From contig CACKSH010000002.1 of NCBI GenBank assembly GCA_902602765.1, forward strand, positions 1 through 64,000: 64,000 nucleotides of DNA. Direction: 5' to 3'. Numbering within the stretch: the stretch's first letter is position 1; each line of letters opens with the position of its first letter. Positions 26,679 through 35,853 of this stretch are shown in pieces. The stretch is from Paracoccaceae bacterium (GTDB lineage: Bacteria > Pseudomonadota > Alphaproteobacteria > Rhodobacterales > Rhodobacteraceae). The notes under the pieces are model-generated. The model did no database searches, had not been told where the DNA came from, and worked only from the letters and a program-made list of their open reading frames with translations. A program made the position numbers and the translations under genes.

Positions 26679-28334
26679 ATGGAGTATGAGTATATAATTG
26701 TTGGTGCCGGTTCAGCTGGATGTGTGCTTGCAAATCGCCTTACTGACGATGGCAGGCATCGTGTTCTCCTCATTGAAGCTGGACCAAAAAATAATGCCTT
26801 GTCTCTTAAAATTCCGGCGGCAGTCCTTAAAAATCTTCAAAGTACAAAATATAACTGGGCCTATCAAGGTGAGCCCGAACCCGAATTGGGGGGACGCGTC
26901 ATTACGCATGACCGTGGCAAAACATTGGGTGGGTCTTCATCTATAAACGGGCTATGTTTCATTCGTGGTCATGCATTGGATTTTGAAGGATGGCGACAGT
27001 CTGGATGCGAAGGCTGGGGCTATGCCGATGTCCTACCATATTTCAAGCGTCTCGAAAATTACTCCGGAGGTGAGAGTGAATATCGGGGTGGAGATGGTCC
27101 TTTAGCAGTTCATAGACCCAAACCACAAAACCCACTTTATAAAGCGTTTATCGAGGCTGGCAGAGACGCAGGTTACCAGACTACTGATGATATTTGCGGG
27201 TATCGCCAAGAAGGGTTTGGTGTTTTTGATATGAGCATTGAAAATGGGGAGAGAAATAGTACGGCCAAAGCTTATCTTGACCCAGCTAGACCAAGAAAAA
27301 ATCTTACAGTTATAACCAATACGCAAGTTCAGAAAATTCTTTTCAATGGCAATGAAGCGACCGGTATTAGCTACAAGAAGGCAGATGGAGAAATCATTAA
27401 AGTTGATGCGTTGAAAGAAGTCATCCTAAGTGCAGGTGCCGTCGGCAGTCCACAACTGTTAATGCTCTCTGGAGTGGGCCCTGCTTCACATCTTAAAGAC
27501 CATGGCATCTCCATCATAGCAGATATGCCTGGTGTCGGCCAAAATCTCAATGATCATCCTGATTTTGTTCTCAAATATAAGTGCCTTGAGCCTGTTTCTA
27601 TTTGGCCACAGACACGGCTCGTCGGGCGAACCTTAGCAGGGATACGCTGGCTCTTACGGCGTGATGGAATTTGCGCTTCAAACCAATTTGAAGCCGTAGC
27701 CTGCGTTCGATCAGCCGCAGGAGTTGAATATCCTGATATTCAGTTAACAATCTCACCTGCCGCAGTTGATGATCAGACATGGACGCCCCTGCCAGAACAT
27801 GCGTTTCAGATCCATGTTGGCCTTATGCGTAACTTTAGTAGAGGCAACATCACCCTTCGCGATTCTGATCCCGCATCAGCACCACGCATTCTGGCGAATT
27901 ATATGAAGGACCCTCGTGATCGTGATCTTTTGCTTAAAGGTATTAGAATTGTGCGCGAAATCGCAAACCAACCTGCTTTCAAGCCATTTTGTGGCGAAGA
28001 GATTTATCCTGGCGTTGCCGCTCAAACCGATAATGAATTAAACGTTTGTCTTGACGAAAAACTTAATACACAGTGGCATCTTTCTGGAACCGCTCGTATG
28101 GGTGACAGTAATAATCGTGAGGCAGTGGTCGACCCTCATGGGAAGGTTCATGGCCTATCTAAGCTGAGAATAGTGGACGCATCTATTATGCCTGCGGCAA
28201 CCAACGGGAACACTAACAGTCCAACCATAATGATCGCAGAGAAACTAAGCGACTCTATTCTTGGCAGAACTCCATTGCCGCGCACAGAGGTCCCAGTATG
28301 GCAAAACAAAAATTATGAAACTTGCCAGCGTTGA
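26679..28334 (+). CDS. GMC-family oxidoreductase, choline-dehydrogenase-like
   Basis: A 551-residue FAD enzyme. The N-terminal dinucleotide fold is YIIVGAGSAGCVLANRLTDD, the second GMC signature is GKTLGGSSSINGLCFIRGH near residue 82, the PS00624-like motif is ILSAGAVGSPQLLMLSGVGP, and the C-terminus has the active His in QWHLSGTARMG (about 467) and the partner residue in NGNTNSPTIMIAEK. Typical BetA relatives have the same length and oxidise primary alcohols such as choline. It begins the plus-strand run GMC, VOC, GcvT, BisC-like, CoA-lyase with gaps of 22 bp or less, strongly suggesting one operon. Substrate: an onium alcohol is plausible. Confidence 0.9.
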   Translation: MEYEYIIVGAGSAGCVLANRLTDDGRHRVLLIEAGPKNNALSLKIPAAVLKNLQSTKYNWAYQGEPEPELGGRVITHDRGKTLGGSSSINGLCFIRGHALDFEGWRQSGCEGWGYADVLPYFKRLENYSGGESEYRGGDGPLAVHRPKPQNPLYKAFIEAGRDAGYQTTDDICGYRQEGFGVFDMSIENGERNSTAKAYLDPARPRKNLTVITNTQVQKILFNGNEATGISYKKADGEIIKVDALKEVILSAGAVGSPQLLMLSGVGPASHLKDHGISIIADMPGVGQNLNDHPDFVLKYKCLEPVSIWPQTRLVGRTLAGIRWLLRRDGICASNQFEAVACVRSAAGVEYPDIQLTISPAAVDDQTWTPLPEHAFQIHVGLMRNFSRGNITLRDSDPASAPRILANYMKDPRDRDLLLKGIRIVREIANQPAFKPFCGEEIYPGVAAQTDNELNVCLDEKLNTQWHLSGTARMGDSNNREAVVDPHGKVHGLSKLRIVDASIMPAATNGNTNSPTIMIAEKLSDSILGRTPLPRTEVPVWQNKNYETCQR

Positions 28335-28356
28335 TGTTTAATTAAGGAGTGAAGTA

Positions 28357-28743
28357 ATGATTGCGTATGTAATGGTTGGGACAAACGATCTGGAGAGGGC
28401 AGTCAAATTTTATGATCTATTAATGCCTAAGATGAATATGGTTCGTGTAGAAACGGATAAAGACTTTGCTGCATACGCTCCCAAAAGTAAGCCTGAAAAA
28501 ATTGAATTTTATGTTACTAAACCATTTGATAGTAACCGCGCAAACTCTGGAAACGGCACTATGATTGCCCTTGCAGTAGAAACCATCCAAATTGTTGCTG
28601 ACTGTCATAAGGCCGGCATTGATGCAGGAGGAAAAGACGAGGGGGCTCCAGGTTTTCGTCCAGCACATGGAAAAATATACTATGCCTATCTTCGAGATCT
28701 TGACGGAAACAAACTTTGTTTCGTGCATGAACAAGAGTTTTAA
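28357..28743 (+). CDS. VOC-family (glyoxalase/bleomycin-resistance fold) protein
   Basis: A 128-residue vicinal-oxygen-chelate protein. The two beta-alpha-beta-beta-beta units begin at MIAYVMVGTNDLERAVKFYDLL and MIALAVETIQIVADCHKAG. The C-terminal YAYLRDLDGNKLCFVHE has the DxDGN turn and metal-binding Glu of the fold. Such proteins are lyases, dioxygenases or isomerases, or bind small molecules. Located between the choline-dehydrogenase-like enzyme and the second GcvT-like demethylase, its stop overlaps the next start (TAATG), so it is translationally coupled to that pathway. Reaction unknown. Confidence 0.82.
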   Translation: MIAYVMVGTNDLERAVKFYDLLMPKMNMVRVETDKDFAAYAPKSKPEKIEFYVTKPFDSNRANSGNGTMIALAVETIQIVADCHKAGIDAGGKDEGAPGFRPAHGKIYYAYLRDLDGNKLCFVHEQEF

Positions 28744-29957
28744 TGATGAGTATGCCTGAGCTGCCATTCCTTAAGTTCGACGCCGTTCATTCTGTTTATA
28801 CAGGTAGCAAGGCGTTATCACCTTTCCATGAATGCTATGCTAATAAAGATACCATCCTGCGACTAGCAGCTGGTCGCTTCTTTGCCCATTATAATGGTGA
28901 AGATATCGAGGAGGCATATTGGGCATTACGTAATAGAGCCGCACTTTTTGATGTCCCAGAAAGGCCAGTGGAATTAAGCGGACCAGATGTTATTGGATTT
29001 CTAGATCAAATTTTTACTCGCCAGAGCGATCACCTTAAAGTTGGTAGTGGGCATTATACACTAGCCTGCAATTACAATGGTGGCCTATTTATGGACGGTA
29101 TTTTGTTTCGCCTCGGTGAGAAAAAGTTTTGGTTCGTACATCCCGATGGTGATCTCGATACCTGGTTTCTGGCTCATAGTCACAATTATAATGTATCAAT
29201 TTCCGACCCACAATCGCGCGTCCTTCAGGTGCAAGGACCAAAATCCCTTGCGATCATAAATACAGCGACAAATGGCAGTGTCGACCAGACCATGGGGTAT
29301 TTTAAGGCTGGCATTTTTACCATTGGGGGACAGTCCGTACTAATATCTAGAACAGGATGGACCGGTGAATTAGGGTATGAAATATACACTCTTGGCCAAA
29401 ATACAGACTACAAACGTTTATGGAAAGAGCTAATCCATTCTGGCAAAAAATATGGTATGGTTTTCAGTAGCATGCAGGCTATGAATATCCGCAGAATAGA
29501 GGCAGGTATTCTTGATAGCGGCAGTGATTTTGATGCAAGCATGGCACCTGGTGAAGCTGGGCTTCACAGATTTGTCGATAAAAATAAAAAATATTTCATA
29601 GGCCACGAAGCCATTAACAAAAGGAATAAAGACAAACGAATTCATGGGGTATTAACTGGAGGTTATATACCTAAGAGTGGTGATCTTGTTCATGATGGCA
29701 AAAACGCTTTAGGGTATGTAACGACGGGCGCCTATTCTCCAGCGTTCGAAGCAGGAATTGGTTATGTCAGATTCAACATTGCGGAGGACCGGATAGGAAA
29801 AAATTATTATATTGGCGCTTTGGAGAGCTCAAAGAATAATTGTACGATTGTTGCTTTACCTTTTTACGATAAGAATAAGAAGAAACCCAAAATGGCAAAC
29901 CTTGACTTAAAGGAAAGTATAACGCTTGATATTATTCAAAAATCTGGGATGAATTAA
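28743..29957 (+). CDS. GcvT/DmdA-family demethylase (copy 2)
   Basis: A 404-residue paralogue of the protein at 17839, with the same blocks: GRFFAHYNGEDIEEAYWALRN, GPDVIGFLDQIFTRQ, GGLFMDGILFRLGEKKFWFV, SRVLQVQGPKS, SRTGWTGELGYEIY and a C-terminal FIGHEAI barrel. It has a Lys/Asn-rich tail. The start overlaps the VOC stop, and the next gene begins after 2 bp, so it lies in the core of the operon. The first copy is in a different transcription unit about 10 kb away. The pair may remove successive methyl groups, as happens with multi-methylated onium compounds; that is inference. Confidence 0.85.
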   Translation: MMSMPELPFLKFDAVHSVYTGSKALSPFHECYANKDTILRLAAGRFFAHYNGEDIEEAYWALRNRAALFDVPERPVELSGPDVIGFLDQIFTRQSDHLKVGSGHYTLACNYNGGLFMDGILFRLGEKKFWFVHPDGDLDTWFLAHSHNYNVSISDPQSRVLQVQGPKSLAIINTATNGSVDQTMGYFKAGIFTIGGQSVLISRTGWTGELGYEIYTLGQNTDYKRLWKELIHSGKKYGMVFSSMQAMNIRRIEAGILDSGSDFDASMAPGEAGLHRFVDKNKKYFIGHEAINKRNKDKRIHGVLTGGYIPKSGDLVHDGKNALGYVTTGAYSPAFEAGIGYVRFNIAEDRIGKNYYIGALESSKNNCTIVALPFYDKNKKKPKMANLDLKESITLDIIQKSGMN

Positions 29958-29959
29958 GT

Positions 29960-32263
29960 ATGGGCCTCACTAGTTCACATTGGGGAGTTTACGAGTTTGT
30001 CGTCAAAAATGGGCGCCTTTCAGAACTTAATCCCTTTAGCCATGATCCTGATCCATCCCCAATTGGTCCGTCGATAATTGACTTGCTTGAGGATCGTACA
30101 AGGATAACCAAACCTGCAGCACGTGAGAGTTGGCTGGATGGTGGCCCAGGGACAGCAACACATAAACGCGGGAGTGACCGTTTCGTTACATTGAGTTGGG
30201 ATGAAGCAGAAAAACTTGTAGCAAAGGAATTAGAGCGCGTTATCAAGACGAAGGGAAATCAAGCAATTTATGCCGGATCATACGGTTGGGCAAGTGCGGG
30301 CCGTTTTCATCATGCTCAAAGCCAAGTTCACCGTTTCCTAAATTCAATCGGCGGGTATACCTCCTCAAAAAACACCTATAGTTATGCTGCCGCAGAAGTC
30401 ATCATCCCCCATGTTTTAGGCGGTAATTTAATGGAATTATTAACTCTGCAAACCAGCTGGCAATCTGTTTGCGAAAATACTGAGTTAATGGTGGCTTTTG
30501 GGGGATTGCCTGCGTTTAACAGTCAGATCAGCAACGGCGGAACCGGTGCACATATCCAACGTCTTGGCGCAATAAAGGCCGCCGCCGCTGGAACAAAATT
30601 TGTGAATCTTTCCCCACGTCGCTCTGATGTGAAATCAGATATTGACGAAGATTGGTATAATCTGCGACCGAATACAGATGTCGCTGTAATGTTGGCTATG
30701 GCTTATCATTTACTTGTTGAAGATTTGCATGATGGCTATTTTCTCGATAAATACACTGTTGGATTTGAGATATTCCAAGCATATCTACTTGGACAAAAAG
30801 ATGGGGTCCCAAAAACTCCCGCCTGGGCCGCTAGTATTAGCGGTATGGCTGAGGCAGACATCATTTCGCTAACTAGAGAGATGACTAGTAAACGCACCAT
30901 GTTAACAGTAAGCTGGTCGCTAACTCGCCAGCAATATGGAGAGCAGCCTTTTTGGGCAGCAACGGCCCTAGCTGCAATGCTTGGTCAAATGGGCAAACCT
31001 GGCGGTGGAATAGCTTATGGCTATACCATTACAAATTACCTTGGCAACAATGTTTTCAAAATGCCTTATGCTCCCCTACCTCAGAAAAAAAATTCAATTG
31101 CTGATTTCATTCCAGTTGCAAGGGTGAGCGATATGTTACTGAACCCAGGTCAGAAATTTGATTATGATGGCAAAGAATATATTTATCCAGACATTGATCT
31201 GATCTACTGGGCAGGAGGCAACCCATTTCATCATCACCAAAATATTACTCGCTTGAGGAAAGCATGGGAGAAACCTTCAACAGTTATTGTCAATGAATGG
31301 TGTTGGAATGCTCTCGCACGCCATGCCGATATAATCCTTCCCTGCACCACCACTCTCGAACGACAAGATATTGGAATGACGCCTCGTGATCCTTTTGTAA
31401 TTTCAATGGATAAAGCCATTGAACCTATCGGTGAAGCTAGGAATGATTACGATATTTTCGCTGGAATAGCTCGTAACTTGGATACCGAATACGCTTTTAC
31501 CGAAGGCCGTTCTGCGGAAGATTGGCAAGAATGGATCTGGGAACAGTCACGTGAGCGAGCGGCAAAATTAAATGTTAAAATGCCCGATTATCAAAGCTTT
31601 CGTAAAACTGGCTTCTATAAATCACCAGAATTAAATGAAGATCGTATTTTCCTTTCAGATTTTTTTAATGATCCTGATACAAATCCTTTAAAAACCCCTA
31701 GTGGCAAAATTGAAATATTTTCTGAGACAATTGATAGTTTTGATTATGATAATTGTCCTGGTCATCCAACCTGGATGGAGCCAGCTGAATGGCTTGGTGC
31801 AAAGAATAAAACCTATCCACTGCATTTGATCTCAAATCAGCCTAGGACAAAACTTCATTCACAAATGGATAACGGGGCATTAAGTTCTTCTATTAAGATA
31901 AAAGGCCACCAACCATTAGAGATGAACCCCGTTGATGCAAAAGCTCGTGGTATTACTGAAGGTGATATTGTTAAGGTATTCAATGGAAGAGGAGCTTGTC
32001 TTTGCGGGGCTAACATTACAAATGATGTAATGCCAGGAGTAGTTATTATCAGCACTGGCTCGTGGTATGACCCCGTTGACCCAGCTGATCCTAACAGCAT
32101 GTGTAAACATGGGAACCCTAATGTACTTTCACCAGATATAGGAACCTCAAAACTTGGCCAAGGCCCTGCTGCTCATAGCTGTCTTGCCGAAATCGAATTG
32201 TATGAAGGTCCCGCTCAAAATATAACTGCGTTTAACCCACCAGAAATTATAAAAAAGAAATAG
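29960..32263 (+). CDS. BisC/TorZ-like molybdopterin S- or N-oxide reductase, cytoplasmic
   Basis: A 767-residue member of the DMSO-reductase family that follows biotin sulfoxide reductase (BisC) from end to end: SSHWGVYE at the N-terminus, FVTLSWDEA, IYAGSYGWASAGRFHHA, GGYTSSKNTYSYAAAE with the likely molybdenum-ligand Ser141, LAAMLGQMGKPGGGIAYGY, YWAGGNPFHHHQN, HADIILPCTTTLERQD, and the C-terminal SNQPRTKLHSQMDN domain. No N-terminal Tat signal and no iron-sulfur cysteine motif exist, so it acts in the cytoplasm with bis-MGD only. It lies in an operon with demethylase and dehydrogenase genes, which is unusual; it may reduce the sulfoxide or N-oxide form of the imported compound. Confidence 0.88.
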   Translation: MGLTSSHWGVYEFVVKNGRLSELNPFSHDPDPSPIGPSIIDLLEDRTRITKPAARESWLDGGPGTATHKRGSDRFVTLSWDEAEKLVAKELERVIKTKGNQAIYAGSYGWASAGRFHHAQSQVHRFLNSIGGYTSSKNTYSYAAAEVIIPHVLGGNLMELLTLQTSWQSVCENTELMVAFGGLPAFNSQISNGGTGAHIQRLGAIKAAAAGTKFVNLSPRRSDVKSDIDEDWYNLRPNTDVAVMLAMAYHLLVEDLHDGYFLDKYTVGFEIFQAYLLGQKDGVPKTPAWAASISGMAEADIISLTREMTSKRTMLTVSWSLTRQQYGEQPFWAATALAAMLGQMGKPGGGIAYGYTITNYLGNNVFKMPYAPLPQKKNSIADFIPVARVSDMLLNPGQKFDYDGKEYIYPDIDLIYWAGGNPFHHHQNITRLRKAWEKPSTVIVNEWCWNALARHADIILPCTTTLERQDIGMTPRDPFVISMDKAIEPIGEARNDYDIFAGIARNLDTEYAFTEGRSAEDWQEWIWEQSRERAAKLNVKMPDYQSFRKTGFYKSPELNEDRIFLSDFFNDPDTNPLKTPSGKIEIFSETIDSFDYDNCPGHPTWMEPAEWLGAKNKTYPLHLISNQPRTKLHSQMDNGALSSSIKIKGHQPLEMNPVDAKARGITEGDIVKVFNGRGACLCGANITNDVMPGVVIISTGSWYDPVDPADPNSMCKHGNPNVLSPDIGTSKLGQGPAAHSCLAEIELYEGPAQNITAFNPPEIIKKK

Positions 32264-32272
32264 GAAAGAGCA

Positions 32273-33133
32273 ATGACTGAAAATACTTCCATACAACCAC
32301 GTCGAAGTTTTATTTTCGTACCAGGACTTAGGCCAGACATGTTTCCCAAAGCCGTTACTAGTGGAGTTGATATGGTCTGTGTGGAGTTGGAAGATGGCAT
32401 CGCGCCGAAAGACAAGGCTGATGCGCGAAAAAAAGCATTAGCACTTTTTAATGAACCACATTCTGATGATGGTGTTGAGCGCATTGTACGCATCAACTCA
32501 ATGCGTGAAAAATTTGGTATCGAAGATGTGAATGCAATTCTTTCTGCAAAAATACCCCCTCCCGCCTTAATGATGCCAAAGGTGCGCAGTCCAGATGAAG
32601 TTATAATATTGGATCAGCTGTTATCTGAAGCGGGGCATGATACCCGCCTTCATGTCATCATTGAGACTAATGAGGGATTAGAAGCCGCTTATGAAATCGC
32701 CCACTCTAGTGATAGGATGGATGCTATGTTTTTTGGGGCTATTGACATGGCACCTGAATTACGTTGTGACATGGCCTGGGAACCTTTACTTTATGCACGG
32801 TCAAAGGTAGTCCACGCAGCCGCTAGTGCGGGTCTTGACGTTATAGACGTTCCTTTTCTTGATTTAGATGACCTTGATGGTATGCGAGTTGCTGCCGAAC
32901 AAGCACGTATGCTTGGCTTTTCTGGAAAGGGCTCAATACATCCAAAGCAAATCCCTATCCTAAATGAAATATTCACGCCGTCTGCAGACCAGATTTCTCG
33001 TGCAAGAAGAACCATCGCTGAATTTGAAAAAGCAGATACTGGTCTAGTTGTGATTGACGGAAAATTAATCGAAAAACCTGTATTGAGGGAAATGTATAGA
33101 ATGGTAAGCATCGCTGATAGAATGGGGCTTTAA
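32273..33133 (+). CDS. CoA-ester lyase of the HpcH/HpaI-citrate lyase beta family
   Basis: A 286-residue TIM-barrel lyase. The family features are RRSFIFVPGLRPDMFPKA (CoA/Arg region), CVELEDGIAPKDKADAR with the metal-binding Glu-Asp, IVRINSM, LHVIIETNEGLEAAYEIA, and GFSGKGSIHPKQIPILNEIF, the usual ending before the C-terminal lid. Related enzymes are malyl-CoA, citramalyl-CoA and (3S)-malyl-CoA lyases or thioesterases. It is 9 bp after the molybdoenzyme with a GGAAAGAG site and ends the operon. It would split or form a C-C bond of a CoA intermediate, for example a hydroxyacyl-CoA, late in the pathway. Confidence 0.88.
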   Translation: MTENTSIQPRRSFIFVPGLRPDMFPKAVTSGVDMVCVELEDGIAPKDKADARKKALALFNEPHSDDGVERIVRINSMREKFGIEDVNAILSAKIPPPALMMPKVRSPDEVIILDQLLSEAGHDTRLHVIIETNEGLEAAYEIAHSSDRMDAMFFGAIDMAPELRCDMAWEPLLYARSKVVHAAASAGLDVIDVPFLDLDDLDGMRVAAEQARMLGFSGKGSIHPKQIPILNEIFTPSADQISRARRTIAEFEKADTGLVVIDGKLIEKPVLREMYRMVSIADRMGL

Positions 33134-33255
33134 TCCTCTCTTAATAACTATTCAAGTAAACTGAATTTACAATTAAATAGATTTTAGTTGCTGAATACGC
33201 GGAGATAATTCACAATGAGATTAATATTTTTCTATTACAACGTGGGAAACATCAG

Positions 33256-34491
33256 TTGACAAAAATATCCGAAATGCCCGCTGTCGGCCGACACTTTATG
33301 TCAAATCTCGAGCTTACAGTTCCAACTAATGATTCATGGACAGACCCAGTTCCAGCCAATAAGAGGCGTGTATCCATCGTTTCGACAGCAGCCGTATCAC
33401 GGCGGGGAGACAAGCCATTTTCTTGGCTTGCAAAGGACTCCAGGACCTTTCACAAAACTGAACGTGACTTGGTAATGACACACGTTGCTGTAGAGTTTGA
33501 CAGATCTGCGTGGCAACAAGACCTAAATACAATTATACCGCTCGATAGACTAGAAGAAATGGCAGCAGACGGAGAAATTTCTTCAGTTGCGGAAGAGCAT
33601 TATTCTTTCATGGGCGCAGCAGATCCTGTGACGATGGAAAAATCAGCGCGAGCAGCTGCGGCTAAAATGAAGCAGGAAGGTGTGAACACGGTTTTTTTAA
33701 TACCTATATGACCGTTTTGCACGCGCGCCGTGTGCGGGCTGGCTCATTATTTTGAATCAGAGGGTTTATCGACAATACTAGTAGGTTTTGTACGAGAACA
33801 CATTGAGGTAATTCGCCCCCCTCGTTCTTTGTTCTTAGATTTCCCAATGGGAAGGGGCATGGGTAAGCCTAACGACCCGGAATTTCAGAAAAAAGTAATT
33901 CGCGCAGCGTTCAAATTACTGGAGGCAAGCAGCGGCCCGATCATCGACGATTTCCCCGAAATTATTCCTGTAAAGGAAGGGCGCATGGGCTATGCGCTAC
34001 CACCCCAGCTCGTTCTGAGTGTCGATGACATTGGCGATGTAGATATTGTTTTATCCGAGGTTAGAAACGAAATGGAGGCTCTAAGACCAGATTACGCTGC
34101 CGCAATTGCAGCGCGGGGGCGCACAACAGTTGGAGCCAGCGGACTTGCAATTGAGGAGTTAGCGCCCTTCGTAGTCAGTTTTCTCGAAGGAGAAATTCCA
34201 AAAAGCCCTAGAAAAGGCATGCCTGCAATTCCACTTCTGAAACTAGTAGTGGAGGATCTGGAAGCCTACTACACCGAGACACGCACCCACCGCGACAGTA
34301 TTGACGACTTAGAACTAATGGGAGAATGGTTTTGGGAAAAAACCAAAGCCGGGCGGCTTCTTCTATTGCTGGAAGCTGTATCTATCGCCTCTGAAAATAA
34401 GGTTATGCTTCAGATTGTCGAGATGTCCCTGATGGCCCCTCGTTTTTGGTCTGACGGTCCGTTGCCGGGAACGTCAGCAGCAGGCTGGTGA
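33256..34491 (+). CDS. PrdB/GrdB-family selenoprotein with in-frame UGA (selenocysteine)
   Basis: Two open frames, 33256-33708 and 33712-34491, are in the same phase with one TGA between (33709-33711). The TGA falls exactly at the redox site of the glycine/betaine/sarcosine/proline-reductase selenoprotein-B family: TVFLIPI-U-PFCTRAVCGL forms a UxxC motif, preceded by the family blocks AVSRRGDKPFSWL and PLDRLEEMAADGEISSVAEEHYSFMG and followed by PPRSLFLDFPMGRGMGKPND. Reading the TGA as Sec gives about 411 residues, Sec152 from TTG 33256 (or Sec146 from ATG 33274). A hairpin lies just after the UGA (33719-33735), and selD, selA, selB and tRNA-Sec are next door. The reduced substrate in this probably aerobic bacterium is unknown. 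Confidence 0.9.
33719..33735 (+). promoter_or_regulatory. Candidate bacterial SECIS hairpin
   Basis: GCACGC pairs with GTGTGC (one G-U pair) around a 5-nt loop GCGCC, starting 8 nt after the UGA. The position inside the reading frame right after UGA, and a G in the apical loop, match bacterial SECIS elements recognised by SelB. The stem is short, and outer pairs are only partly present. Confidence 0.6.
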
Positions 34492-34710
34492 GGCCAAGAC
34501 GACATTGCCGAAATAAATAGCAAATCAGGAATGTTCAGTCTAAAAATATCTTGGCTTTATTTGACAGACGAACTTTTACTATTGCGTATTGTTACAACAC
34601 ACTGGCAAGATATCTGCAATCCCATGCTAGAGGATTGCAAAGATAGACGACTTCAACTGTTATGATTTAAAATTAGTTCAGTTTTAAAGCGCTGCGAAAG
34701 GTTAAAGACA

Positions 34711-35775
34711 ATGTCCAAAATACCTTCTCTGACCAGCATGGCAAAATCGGCGGGATGTGCTGCAAAGATTGCACAAACTGATCTCGCCCACGCGCTGGCC
34801 TATCTTCCCAAAGCGGATGATCCTAATTTATTAGTGGACCACGCCGGATCTGATGACGCTGCAGTTTACCGACTTTCCGCTGAACTAGCGCTAGTGGAGA
34901 CCGTCGATATTTTCCCACCAATTGTTGATGATCCATTTGATTATGGACGGATTGCGGCAACCAATGCCCTTAGTGATATCTATGCTATGGGTGCAAAGCC
35001 GATTAGTGCCCTCAGCTTTGTTAGTTGGCCGGTTGAAGTATTAGGCACAGATCGGCTTGGTGCCGTTTTGAAAGGCGCAGCCAGTATTTGTAGCAAAGCT
35101 GGAATTTCGATTGCAGGTGGCCATTCAATTGTTGATAACGAGCCAAAATTTGGCCTCTTTGTGACAGGCTTAGTGCATCCAGATAAAATCATCGATAATA
35201 CTGGCGTAAAAGAAGGTGATTATTTGGTCTTAACCAAAAAGATTGGCACGGGTGTATTAACTACAGCTGCCAAACGAGGATACCTATCCCCTGACAGATT
35301 AGATGAGGCCGTCCTGTCAATGACCACTCTAAATGACACTGCAGCCTCAGTGATGATGGAGAATAATATAACCTCTGCTACGGATATAACCGGGTTCGGT
35401 CTGCTTGGACATCTTGGCAATATGCTTAAAGCATCCTCAATTACTAATCAAAAAAAACTTGGTGCCAAACTGTTCTATTCTGAAATACCCCTCTTCGAAG
35501 GTTTAGAAGATCTCCTTAGTAAAGGCCTTTGTCCGTCAGGCAGTAAGCGGAATCTCGAAAGTGCAGCTCCACTAACAACATTTTCGGGTGACATTAGCCA
35601 CGACTATCAACTCTTGTTAGCAGATGCGCAGACCTCTGGTGGCTTACTGATGTCGGTACCAAAAGCCCAGCTCAAGACACTTTTGACCGGCCTTAGAAAT
35701 CGCGTTGTACCTTGCGCAGTAATTGGCCAAGTTATACAGACTGAAGAAGCAGCTCAGATACAGGTCGAAAGCTAA
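34711..35775 (+). CDS. selD: Selenide, water dikinase
   Basis: A 354-residue SelD, the enzyme that makes selenophosphate from selenide and ATP for both selenocysteine and selenouridine synthesis. The active-site loop near the N-terminus is KSAGCAAKI with Cys16, so this is the Cys and not the Sec form. LLVDHAGSDDAAVYRL, DIFPPIVDDPFDYGRIAATNALSDIYAMGAKPISAL, and IAGGHSIVDNEPKFGL are the AIR-synthase-type ATP and metal sites. The C-terminal QLLLADAQTSGGLLMSV is standard. ATG follows AAAGGTTAAAGAC. It lies 219 bp after the selenoprotein gene on the same strand and converges with the tRNA-Sec/selBA genes. Confidence 0.95.
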   Translation: MSKIPSLTSMAKSAGCAAKIAQTDLAHALAYLPKADDPNLLVDHAGSDDAAVYRLSAELALVETVDIFPPIVDDPFDYGRIAATNALSDIYAMGAKPISALSFVSWPVEVLGTDRLGAVLKGAASICSKAGISIAGGHSIVDNEPKFGLFVTGLVHPDKIIDNTGVKEGDYLVLTKKIGTGVLTTAAKRGYLSPDRLDEAVLSMTTLNDTAASVMMENNITSATDITGFGLLGHLGNMLKASSITNQKKLGAKLFYSEIPLFEGLEDLLSKGLCPSGSKRNLESAAPLTTFSGDISHDYQLLLADAQTSGGLLMSVPKAQLKTLLTGLRNRVVPCAVIGQVIQTEEAAQIQVES

Positions 35776-35853
35776 CACTGTAAAGGCCGTTAACAGGCTA
35801 ATAACCAGTTTCTTCTCAAGTTAAGTTTTTGACACAAAATCTATAGAAATATT

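Noticed and set aside
34711-35775. SelD as a second selenoprotein
   Set aside because: The active-site position is Cys16 (AGCAAK), with no in-frame UGA.
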